Made by a program: the position numbers and the translations under genes
NCBI RefSeq assembly: GCF_002843175.1
Contig: NZ_PJEO01000033.1
Span: 29,756-93,755, forward strand
DNA: 64,000 bases
DNA from: Confluentibacter flavum
GTDB lineage: Bacteria; Bacteroidota; Bacteroidia; Flavobacteriales; Flavobacteriaceae
Direction of reading: 5' to 3'
Part shown: positions 16,761-25,205 of the stretch, one piece after another
Layout of the letters: each line of letters opens with the position of its first letter
How positions within the stretch are numbered: position 1 is the stretch's first letter
Notes under the pieces: model-generated
Databases searched by the model: none
What the model was told of the DNA's origin: nothing
What the model saw: only the letters and a program-made list of their open reading frames with translations

Positions 16761-19226
16761 ATGAAAAAAAATCTAATTCCCCTTTTATTTCTCATAGGAA
16801 TTTCAATATCAGGATTTGCTCAAGATACAAAAGCCATGAAATTATGGTATAATGCACCTTCTGGAAAAGTATGGGAAAATGCGTTGCCTATTGGAAATGG
16901 TTTTCAGGCAGCTATGGTTTATGGCAATGTAGAAAAAGAAATTTTCCAGTTAAATGAACATACTGTATGGAGCGGAAGCCCAAACCGAAATGATAATCCG
17001 AATGCTTTGGGAGCTCTTGATAGTGTTAGAAAGCTCATTTTTGAAGGGGAATATAAAGCCGCTGAGAATATGGCTAACCAAAGAATTATCACTAAAAAAT
17101 CGCACGGACAAATGTTCCAGCCAGTTGGAAATTTAGAACTGACTTTTACTGGTCATGAGAATTATTCTAATTATTATCGGGAATTGGATATTGAACATGC
17201 TACCTCAAAAACCAGTTACACCGTTGATGGTGTAACCTATACCCGAGAGGCTTTTACGTCTTTTCCAGACCGAGTGATGATTATTCGTCTTTCTACAGAT
17301 AAACCCGGGACATTATCTTTTTCAGCAGCACTAACAACCCAACATGTCAAACAGCAAATTAAAGTTAATGGCAACAATGAATTGTCGCTCTGGGGCACGA
17401 CTAGCGACCATGAAGGTATTGAAGGGAAAGTAGAGTTTAACGCCCTAAGCAGAATAAAAACTGATGGAGGGAATATGACACCTACTGATAATTCAGTAGA
17501 TATTAAGAATGCAAATTCCGTAACCATATTTGTGTCCATTGCATCCAACTTCAATAATTATAACGACATAAGTGGTGATGAAAACCAACGTGCAAAAGAC
17601 TACCTGGATAAAGCATTCAATAAGAATTTTGAAGACATGAAAGCGGCACACATAAAAGCATACCAAAAGTATTTTAATAGGGTAACTCTAGATTTAGGTT
17701 CTACCGAAGCAAGTAAATTACCAACCAATGAACGACTTAATAATTTTAGAAATACCTCAGATCCTTCCTTTGTATCTTTATACTACCAATTTGGAAGATA
17801 TCTTTTAATTTCCTCATCTCAACCAGGAGGGCAACCAGCTAACCTTCAAGGTATTTGGAACGGGAATATGAAACCTGCATGGGACAGCAAATACACCATC
17901 AACATCAATACGGAAATGAACTATTGGCCAGCTGAGAAAACCAATCTTTCAGAAATGCATGAGCCCCTTTTAAAGATGATTATGGAACTTTCTGAAACTG
18001 GCAAAGAAACCGCAAAAGTCATGTATGGTGCTAATGGATGGATGGCTCACCATAATACCGATATTTGGAGGATTACCGGCCCTTTAGATGGGTCATTTTG
18101 GGGTATTTGGAACGGCGGTGGCGGTTGGTTGAGCCAACACTTATGGGAACATTATCTTTATACTGGAGATAAAACGTATTTAGAATCTGCATATTCTGCC
18201 ATTAAAGGAGCTGCGGAGTTTTATGCTGATTTCCTTGTGGAACACCCAACATACAAATGGCTGGTAGTTGCCCCTGGGAATTCACCAGAAAATGCGCCAA
18301 AAGAACATCAAGGTGCTTCCATAACTGCAGGTTCCACAATGGATAATCAAATTGTTTTCGATGTCTTTAGCGCCACCATTAATGCTGCAGAAATACTTGG
18401 TAAAGACAAAGCATTTGTTGAAAAGTTAAAAAATATGAAAAAGAGATTGCCTCCAATGCATATTGGTAAACACAATCAAATTCAAGAATGGCTTGACGAT
18501 GTTGACGATCCTAACGATAACCACCGTCATATTTCACACTTATACGGGTTGTATCCATCCAATCAAATATCACCTTACAGCAATCCAAAACTTTTTGCTG
18601 CAGCAAAAAACACGCTTTTACACAGAGGTGATGTGTCTACTGGCTGGAGTATGGGTTGGAAAGTGAATTGGTGGGCAAAAATGCAAGATGGTAACCACGC
18701 CTATAAATTAATTCAAAACCAATTAATGCCACTTGGAACCGTACGTGGTGGTGGTGGTACTTACAATAACCTTTTCGATGCGCATCCACCCTTCCAAATT
18801 GATGGTAATTTTGGTTGTACATCAGGTATTACTGAAATGATCATGCAAAGTTCTGATGGAGCCGTTCATTTATTACCTGCTTTACCAGACAATTTTGATA
18901 AAGGTACTGTTGGTGGTTTGCTTACCAGAGGTGGTTTTGAAATCACCAATATGGTTTGGGAAAACAGCAAATTGGTTTCGGTTGAAATTAAATCAAACTT
19001 AGGTGGTAATCTTCGTTTAAGAACACCTAACGAAATAAAATCAAAAGCTGGTAAAAAGATTAAAAAGGCATCAGGTGAAAATCCGAATGGCTTTTTTATG
19101 GTTAATGATATTGCTACTCCAATTATATCGGAAGCATCCACAATTGAACCATTAGAATTAAAGCCAACATATTTATATGATTTACCTACCAAAAAAGGCA
19201 AATCATACACGTTTGTTGTGAAATAA
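16761..19226 (+). CDS. GH95 alpha-L-fucosidase / alpha-L-galactosidase
   Basis: An 821-aa secreted enzyme with a signal peptide (..ISISGFAQ, cut about 21). The full GH95 architecture is present: an N-terminal beta-domain with WYNAPSGKVWENALPIGNG, then an (alpha/alpha)6 barrel. Expected catalytic residues are in place: Asn381 and Asn383 in TININTEMNYW, general acid Glu510 in PGNSPENAP, and Asp681 in FQIDGNFG. Family members cleave terminal alpha-1,2-L-fucose or alpha-L-galactose. Inside a xylan-degrading cluster alpha-L-galactosidase is the more likely role, since L-galactose caps side chains of complex cereal arabinoxylan. It is the first gene of the locus, 28 bp from the next, and presumably periplasmic. 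Confidence 0.9.
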   Translation: MKKNLIPLLFLIGISISGFAQDTKAMKLWYNAPSGKVWENALPIGNGFQAAMVYGNVEKEIFQLNEHTVWSGSPNRNDNPNALGALDSVRKLIFEGEYKAAENMANQRIITKKSHGQMFQPVGNLELTFTGHENYSNYYRELDIEHATSKTSYTVDGVTYTREAFTSFPDRVMIIRLSTDKPGTLSFSAALTTQHVKQQIKVNGNNELSLWGTTSDHEGIEGKVEFNALSRIKTDGGNMTPTDNSVDIKNANSVTIFVSIASNFNNYNDISGDENQRAKDYLDKAFNKNFEDMKAAHIKAYQKYFNRVTLDLGSTEASKLPTNERLNNFRNTSDPSFVSLYYQFGRYLLISSSQPGGQPANLQGIWNGNMKPAWDSKYTININTEMNYWPAEKTNLSEMHEPLLKMIMELSETGKETAKVMYGANGWMAHHNTDIWRITGPLDGSFWGIWNGGGGWLSQHLWEHYLYTGDKTYLESAYSAIKGAAEFYADFLVEHPTYKWLVVAPGNSPENAPKEHQGASITAGSTMDNQIVFDVFSATINAAEILGKDKAFVEKLKNMKKRLPPMHIGKHNQIQEWLDDVDDPNDNHRHISHLYGLYPSNQISPYSNPKLFAAAKNTLLHRGDVSTGWSMGWKVNWWAKMQDGNHAYKLIQNQLMPLGTVRGGGGTYNNLFDAHPPFQIDGNFGCTSGITEMIMQSSDGAVHLLPALPDNFDKGTVGGLLTRGGFEITNMVWENSKLVSVEIKSNLGGNLRLRTPNEIKSKAGKKIKKASGENPNGFFMVNDIATPIISEASTIEPLELKPTYLYDLPTKKGKSYTFVVK

Positions 19227-19254
19227 AAAACAATTAAATTAAAATTACAACTAT

Positions 19255-21570
19255 ATGCAATTTCAATATTCAAACAAATCAATTTCATTTCTGCCTAAAC
19301 ATTTAATCCATTTGTTTTGCTTTCTTATTTCTTATGCTGCTTTGGCACAAATGCAGGCTTTTAAATTCCAAGATGTTAGGATAACTGATGGTCCTTTTAA
19401 AAATGCCCAAGACATTGATTTAAAATACATTCTTGATATGGAACCTGACAGGCTTTTAGCTCCCTATTTAATAGATGCTGGGTTACCAATAAAGGATGAA
19501 AGATATGGCAACTGGGAAAGCATTGGTCTTGATGGCCACATAGCTGGGCATTATTTATCGGCTCTAGCTATGTTGTATGCTTCCACTGATAATCAAGAGT
19601 TAAAAACCCGTTTGGATTATATGTTATCGGAATTGGAACGCTGTCAGAATAAAAATGGTAATGGCTATGTTGGTGGTATTCCGCAAGGCAAAATATTTTG
19701 GGAACGCATCCATAAAGGTGATATAGATGGTAGCGGTTTTGGTTTAAATAATACGTGGGTACCTCTTTATAATATTCATAAATTATTTGCAGGCCTAATT
19801 GATACTTATCACTATACTGATAATGAAAAGGCCAAAACCATCGTGATAAAATTAGGTGATTGGTTTATGGATTTGATTGAACCACTTTCAGATGAACAAA
19901 TTCAAAACATTTTAAAGACGGAACATGGTGGTATTAATGAATCTTTTGCCGATTTATATATTATTACAAAAGATGAAAAATACTTAGACACGGCTAAAAA
20001 ACTAACACATAAAAATTTCTTAAATCCATTATTACAGAAAGAAGACAAGTTAACGGGTATGCATGCCAATACCCAAATACCAAAAGTTATTGGGTATGAA
20101 AAGGTGGCTTCTCTAACTAATGATGAGGAATTATCTGAAGCTGTGAAGTATTTCTGGAATAATGTAACTCACACCCGAAGCGTAGCTTTTGGTGGAAATA
20201 GCGTGGGTGAACATTTCAACCCTGTTGATGATTTTAGTGGTATGGTAAAATCGAACGAAGGCCCAGAAACATGTAATTCATACAACATGTTGCGGTTAAG
20301 TAAAGCCCTCTTTTTTAATAATAATGATGTGTCTTATTTAGATTTTTACGAGCGTACGCTGTACAATCATATTTTGTCTAGTCAACATCCAGAAAAAGGC
20401 GGTTTTGTGTATTTTACACCCATACGTCCTAACCACTACCGAGTATATTCCCAACCTGAAACTAGTATGTGGTGTTGCGTGGGTTCTGGTTTAGAAAACC
20501 ATACTAAATATGGAGAACTCATTTACAGTCATAGCAATAGCGACGTGTTTGTAAATCTTTTTATTCCGTCTACGTTAAATTGGAAAGAAAAAGGGATTGA
20601 GTTAACTCAAAACACCCAATTCCCTTATGAAAATCAGTCGGAAATAGTCTTAAAACTCAAAAAGAAACAAACATTTGCTTTAAATATAAGACAACCTAAA
20701 TGGGCAGAAGATTTTGAAGTTTTAATAAATGGAAAGGTTCAAAAAATACAAACGAACCCATCTAGTTACATCAACATCAAAAGAAAATGGAAATCTGGAG
20801 ACAATATTACTATCAAATTTAAAACGGCAACACATTTAGAAAATTTACCCGATGGTTCCAATTGGGTTGCGTTTGTTGATGGCCCCATCGTTTTGGCCGC
20901 TAAAACGTCAACCGAAGATTTAGATGGTTTATTTGCAGACGATAGCCGTATGGGGCATGCGACCCACGGCAAATACATCCCATTAGATCAAGCATATGCT
21001 TTGGTTGGCAACAAAGACACTTATCTTTCTAAAATCAAAGATATTGGAAAAGGTCGTTTCAGTTTAGATTCATTAGAACTTCAACCATTTTTTGAAGTAC
21101 ACGATGCGCGCTACCAAATGTATTTTCAAACGTATAGTCAAGAAGAATACAAAGAAAAACAAGCCTTATTAAAACAGCAGGAAATCAACGCCGCGGCTCT
21201 TGAAGCCAAAACAGTTGACAAAGTAAACTGTGGTGAACAACAACCTGAAGTAGGCCATTTATATAAGGGAGAAAAAAGCAACTCTGGATTTAGTGATGAT
21301 AAATTTTGGAGAAGTACTCGCGGGTATATGTCCTACCAACTTTCTAATAAAAATCTACAAGGTAAATTTTTAGACATTATAGTATTGGATGAACTAAAAT
21401 TAGATAATGTTGACATTTCCATTAATGAAAAACCTGCTAAGATAATTTCAACAAAAGACAAAACCATTAGAATAAATGTAAGTGATATGGAAGTAATTGA
21501 TGTAAAAATAACTTCTGTGGACGGCAAACCAACTCCTAGGTTTTATGAATTAAGAATTTTGAAAGAGTAA
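19255..21570 (+). CDS. GH127/GH146-type beta-L-arabinofuranosidase, long form
   Basis: A 771-aa secreted protein (hydrophobic N-terminus ending ..YAALAQ). The catalytic (alpha/alpha)6 domain (about 35-450) shows YGNWESIGLDGHIAGHYLSA. It holds the zinc/thiolate site known from GH127 BlHypBA1: Glu338 and Cys340 in GPETCNSYNM, and adjacent Cys407-Cys408 in MWCCVGSG, of which the first is the expected nucleophile. Beta-sandwich domains and a C-terminal extension (about 630-771) follow, which the second copy at 27870 lacks. It should remove beta-L-arabinofuranose. The opening residues look closest to GH146, but the subfamily needs a search. Its stop overlaps the start of the GH51 gene by one base (TAATG). 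Confidence 0.88.
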   Translation: MQFQYSNKSISFLPKHLIHLFCFLISYAALAQMQAFKFQDVRITDGPFKNAQDIDLKYILDMEPDRLLAPYLIDAGLPIKDERYGNWESIGLDGHIAGHYLSALAMLYASTDNQELKTRLDYMLSELERCQNKNGNGYVGGIPQGKIFWERIHKGDIDGSGFGLNNTWVPLYNIHKLFAGLIDTYHYTDNEKAKTIVIKLGDWFMDLIEPLSDEQIQNILKTEHGGINESFADLYIITKDEKYLDTAKKLTHKNFLNPLLQKEDKLTGMHANTQIPKVIGYEKVASLTNDEELSEAVKYFWNNVTHTRSVAFGGNSVGEHFNPVDDFSGMVKSNEGPETCNSYNMLRLSKALFFNNNDVSYLDFYERTLYNHILSSQHPEKGGFVYFTPIRPNHYRVYSQPETSMWCCVGSGLENHTKYGELIYSHSNSDVFVNLFIPSTLNWKEKGIELTQNTQFPYENQSEIVLKLKKKQTFALNIRQPKWAEDFEVLINGKVQKIQTNPSSYINIKRKWKSGDNITIKFKTATHLENLPDGSNWVAFVDGPIVLAAKTSTEDLDGLFADDSRMGHATHGKYIPLDQAYALVGNKDTYLSKIKDIGKGRFSLDSLELQPFFEVHDARYQMYFQTYSQEEYKEKQALLKQQEINAAALEAKTVDKVNCGEQQPEVGHLYKGEKSNSGFSDDKFWRSTRGYMSYQLSNKNLQGKFLDIIVLDELKLDNVDISINEKPAKIISTKDKTIRINVSDMEVIDVKITSVDGKPTPRFYELRILKE

Positions 21571-23585
21571 TGAATATTAATTTAAAAATAAAAAATTGTT
21601 TCAAATTAAGAGTAGTATGTCTATTCAGTTTATTGGTATTTAATAGTTATATAATAAATGTAAATGCCCAACAAGGAAAAAAAATTAGCCCATACCTTTT
21701 TGGGCTATTTTTTGAAGACATAAATTATGCCGCCGATGGCGGGTTGTATGCCGAAATGGTACAAAACCGTTCTTTTGAATATGCTCCCGCAGACACGCCT
21801 CAATGGCACTCTTTAACCTCTTGGGAATATGTAAAACAGGTGTTTTCCTATGGTTCTTTAAACATTGAAACCAATAATCCCATCCATCTTAATAATCCGC
21901 ATTATGTTGTCTTGGATATTCAACATGTGGGTAAACATGCTACTGGAGAATATAGCGATATTCCCGAAAACAAAGGTACACCCGGAGTCGGCATTAAAAA
22001 CTTAGGGTATGACGCTATGATTGTTAAGGCTGGCGAACACTATGATTTTTCAATGTTTGCTCGCCAAATATCTGGAAAGCCCATGTCTTTTGTAGTTAGT
22101 TTACAAGGAACAGATGGAAAAATCTTAGTTGAAGACAAAATTATTATTGACTCTAAAGATTGGAAAAAATACACAACCACTCTAACGGCTTCAGAAAATA
22201 GTGATTCCGCCTCACTTTTAGTTTTGGGCACTTCGAAAGGAAAATTAGCCATAGACGTGGTTTCGCTTTTTCCCCAAAATACATTCAAAAATCGTAAAAA
22301 CGGACTGCGGGCAGATTTAGCCCAATTGCTTGCTGACATGAAACCGGCATTTGTTCGTTTCCCAGGTGGATGTCTCGTTCATGGCGATGGTACAAATAAT
22401 ATGTACCGTTGGAAACATACCGTTGGTCCCATAGAACAGCGTGTTGAACAAAAAAACCTTTGGGGGTATCATCAAACTATGGGCTTGGGGTATTTTGAAT
22501 ATTTTCAATTTTGTGAAGACATAGGCGCAAAACCAGTTCCTGTATTGCCCGCAGCCGTTAGTTGTCAAAACTCGGGAGGTACATGGCGAATAGGTGGCAC
22601 AGGGCAACAAGCTTTGCCTATGGAAGATATGGAAGCATACATTCAAGAGGTTTTAGATCTTGTAGAATGGGCAAATGGTTCTGCCACTTCTAAATGGGGT
22701 TCCATACGTGCAGCAACAGGTCATCCAGAGGCATTTAACCTTGAATTTATTGGTATTGGTAATGAAGATAAAATCACGCCAGAGTTTCAAGAACGTTTTA
22801 ATATGATTACCCAAGCTGTGAAAGCAAAATATCCCGAAATTCAACTTATTGGTACTTCAGGTCCTTTTTCTGATGGAGAAGATTTTGAAAAAGGTTGGGC
22901 AATAGCCAATAAAAACAATCTTCCCCTTGTAGATGAACATTATTATAAACAACCAGAATGGTTTCTTTCCAACCTAAATCGTTATGATTCTTATGACAGA
23001 AAAAAACCTGGTGTTTACTTAGGCGAATATGCTTCTTGGGGCAACAAATTAAAAAATGCTATTGCAGAAGCGGCTTATATGACAACCCTTGAACGCAACG
23101 CCGATATTGTAAAAATGGCTTCGTATGCGCCTTTATTTGCTAAGAAAAACCATACTCAATGGACAACAGATATGATATTTTTTGATAATAAAGAGTACAG
23201 CTTAACCCCAAACTATCATGTTCAAAAAATGTTCAGCACCAATTATGGTGACACGTATTATAAAAACATTATTTCTACAGAAAAAGATACAACGCTTAGT
23301 GCTTCTTGTTTAAAAGATAACAAAACTGGAGATATCATTTTGAAAATGGTGAATACAGGTGTAGAATCAAAAAATATGAAAGTGAATTTAAGCAAGTTTA
23401 AAAATTTCATACCTGATGCAGAACAAATTACACTAACTGGAGATGCGGAAGCAGAAAACACTTTAGAAAATCCAACCCATATAGTTCCAAAAAATTCAAA
23501 CACCAAGGTGAGCAAATCATTTGATTATATAGCACCACCTATGTCATTAACTGTTATCAGAATAAAAACTAAAACAAAATATTAA
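21570..23585 (+). CDS. GH51 alpha-L-arabinofuranosidase
   Basis: A 671-aa secreted enzyme with a signal peptide ending near ..INVNAQ. It starts ISPYLFGLFFEDINYAADGG, the usual GH51 entry strand, and has a jelly-roll/CBM4-like insertion around 100-240. Acid/base Glu399 is in FIGIGNED and nucleophile Glu486 in YLGEYASWG; VRFPGGCLVHGDG is another family hallmark. It hydrolyses terminal alpha-L-arabinofuranosyl side chains of arabinoxylan or arabinan. It is translationally coupled to the preceding gene (TAATG) and followed by the GH43 gene after 5 bp. Confidence 0.93.
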   Translation: MNINLKIKNCFKLRVVCLFSLLVFNSYIINVNAQQGKKISPYLFGLFFEDINYAADGGLYAEMVQNRSFEYAPADTPQWHSLTSWEYVKQVFSYGSLNIETNNPIHLNNPHYVVLDIQHVGKHATGEYSDIPENKGTPGVGIKNLGYDAMIVKAGEHYDFSMFARQISGKPMSFVVSLQGTDGKILVEDKIIIDSKDWKKYTTTLTASENSDSASLLVLGTSKGKLAIDVVSLFPQNTFKNRKNGLRADLAQLLADMKPAFVRFPGGCLVHGDGTNNMYRWKHTVGPIEQRVEQKNLWGYHQTMGLGYFEYFQFCEDIGAKPVPVLPAAVSCQNSGGTWRIGGTGQQALPMEDMEAYIQEVLDLVEWANGSATSKWGSIRAATGHPEAFNLEFIGIGNEDKITPEFQERFNMITQAVKAKYPEIQLIGTSGPFSDGEDFEKGWAIANKNNLPLVDEHYYKQPEWFLSNLNRYDSYDRKKPGVYLGEYASWGNKLKNAIAEAAYMTTLERNADIVKMASYAPLFAKKNHTQWTTDMIFFDNKEYSLTPNYHVQKMFSTNYGDTYYKNIISTEKDTTLSASCLKDNKTGDIILKMVNTGVESKNMKVNLSKFKNFIPDAEQITLTGDAEAENTLENPTHIVPKNSNTKVSKSFDYIAPPMSLTVIRIKTKTKY

Positions 23586-23590
23586 AACAA

Positions 23591-25159
23591 ATGACTAATT
23601 TTTTTAAATCTATACTTCTAAGCCTTATGGTAATGGCTTCGATGTATGCACAGAATAATAAGGCACAAAACCCGCTAATTTTTGCCGATGTACCAGACGC
23701 CTCCATGGTGCGTGTGGGCGACACCTACTATATGAGTAGCACCACCATGCACATGAGTCCGGGATTGCCAATCATGAAATCTAAGGATCTAGTAAATTGG
23801 GAACTCATCAATTACGCCTACGATACGCTTGGTAATAATGATGAACTTGATTTAGAAAACGGAAAAAACATGTATGGAAGAGGCTCTTGGGCAAGTTGCA
23901 TTCGCTATCATAATGGGACTTTTTATGTGAGCACGTTTTCCGCTACAACTGGAAAAACCTATATTTTTACTACCAAAGATTTAGAAAAAGGTCCTTTGAA
24001 TAAAATAGAATTCAAACCTTCTTACCATGACAATACCATCTTTTTTGATGATGATGGTAAAATATATATGATTTGGGCTGCTGGGAAACTTAATATAGCT
24101 GAATTGAAAGATGATCTTTCAGGTGTTAAGGAAGGCACAGAGCGTGTTTTGATAGAAAATGCCAGTGCTCCCGCAGGAACTAATATCATGCTAGGTGCTG
24201 AAGGATCTCAACTCTTTAAAGTAAACGGAAAATACTATTTATTTAACATCACTTGGCCTAGAGGTGGCATGCGTACGGTAATTATTCACCGTGCAGACAA
24301 TATTAATGGTCCTTGGGAAGGCAAAGTTGGTTTACAAGATTTAGGAGTAGCACAGGGCGGACTTATTGATACACCAGATGGAAGATGGTTTTCTTATTTA
24401 TTTAGGGATTATGGTGGTGTTGGTCGTATACCATATTTAGTTCCTGTAAAATGGGAAGATGGCTGGCCTATTTTAGGTGAAGATGGTAAAGTACCTGAAA
24501 CTCTTGACCTTCCTGCCAGTAAAGGTTTAATCCCAAACATTGTTGCTTCAGATGATTTTAAACGCAAGAAAAAACATAGAGCACTTCCTTTAGTGTGGCA
24601 ATGGAACCATAATCCAGATAATTCGCTTTGGTCACTTAAAGAACGAAAAGGATATTTAAGATTAAAAACCGGTAGAATTGACACCAGTTTTGTTCAAGCA
24701 AAAAACACACTTACCCAACGCACCATTGGCCCAGAAAGCACAGGTTCTACATCATTGGACATTTTTAATATGAAAGAAGGAGATTTTGCTGGATTATGTT
24801 TATTACAAAAAGAATTTGGATTGGTTGGTGTAAGAATAGAGAATGGGACTAAAAAAATTGTGATGGTTAGCGCCGCAGGCAATGTAATTAAGGAATTAGA
24901 AAGTGTTCCTTTAAACCAAAACAAAATCTATTTTAAAGCTGAATGTAATTTTAAAGATAAAACCGATAAAGCTAATTTCTTTTATAGTTTGGACGGAACA
25001 TCTTGGACACGTATTGGGGAAACTATCAACATGCCTTACACACTCCCACATTTTATGGGATATAGATTTGGTTTGTTCAATTATGCAACAAAACAAGTAG
25101 GAGGCTATGTGGATTTTGATTATTTCCACATAAGTGATCGTATCTCTAATAGTGATTAG
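23591..25159 (+). CDS. GH43 (subfamily 12-like) arabinofuranosidase/xylosidase
   Basis: A 522-aa secreted enzyme (signal peptide ..MASMYAQ). The five-bladed propeller (about 28-315) contains the base region FADVPDASMVRVGDTYYM, the pKa-modulating Asp in YHDNTIFFDDDGK, and the acid in LGAEGSQLFK. The C-terminal half (about 325-520) is a concanavalin-like beta-sandwich beginning RALPLVWQWNHNPD, typical of GH43_12-type proteins. Expected substrates are arabinosyl or xylosyl decorations of arabinoxylan. It sits between GH51 and GH3 with short gaps. Confidence 0.88.
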   Translation: MTNFFKSILLSLMVMASMYAQNNKAQNPLIFADVPDASMVRVGDTYYMSSTTMHMSPGLPIMKSKDLVNWELINYAYDTLGNNDELDLENGKNMYGRGSWASCIRYHNGTFYVSTFSATTGKTYIFTTKDLEKGPLNKIEFKPSYHDNTIFFDDDGKIYMIWAAGKLNIAELKDDLSGVKEGTERVLIENASAPAGTNIMLGAEGSQLFKVNGKYYLFNITWPRGGMRTVIIHRADNINGPWEGKVGLQDLGVAQGGLIDTPDGRWFSYLFRDYGGVGRIPYLVPVKWEDGWPILGEDGKVPETLDLPASKGLIPNIVASDDFKRKKKHRALPLVWQWNHNPDNSLWSLKERKGYLRLKTGRIDTSFVQAKNTLTQRTIGPESTGSTSLDIFNMKEGDFAGLCLLQKEFGLVGVRIENGTKKIVMVSAAGNVIKELESVPLNQNKIYFKAECNFKDKTDKANFFYSLDGTSWTRIGETINMPYTLPHFMGYRFGLFNYATKQVGGYVDFDYFHISDRISNSD

Positions 25160-25205
25160 TTATGCTGAAGAATTTTAATATCAAATATGAATAATAGCAT
25201 TAATT

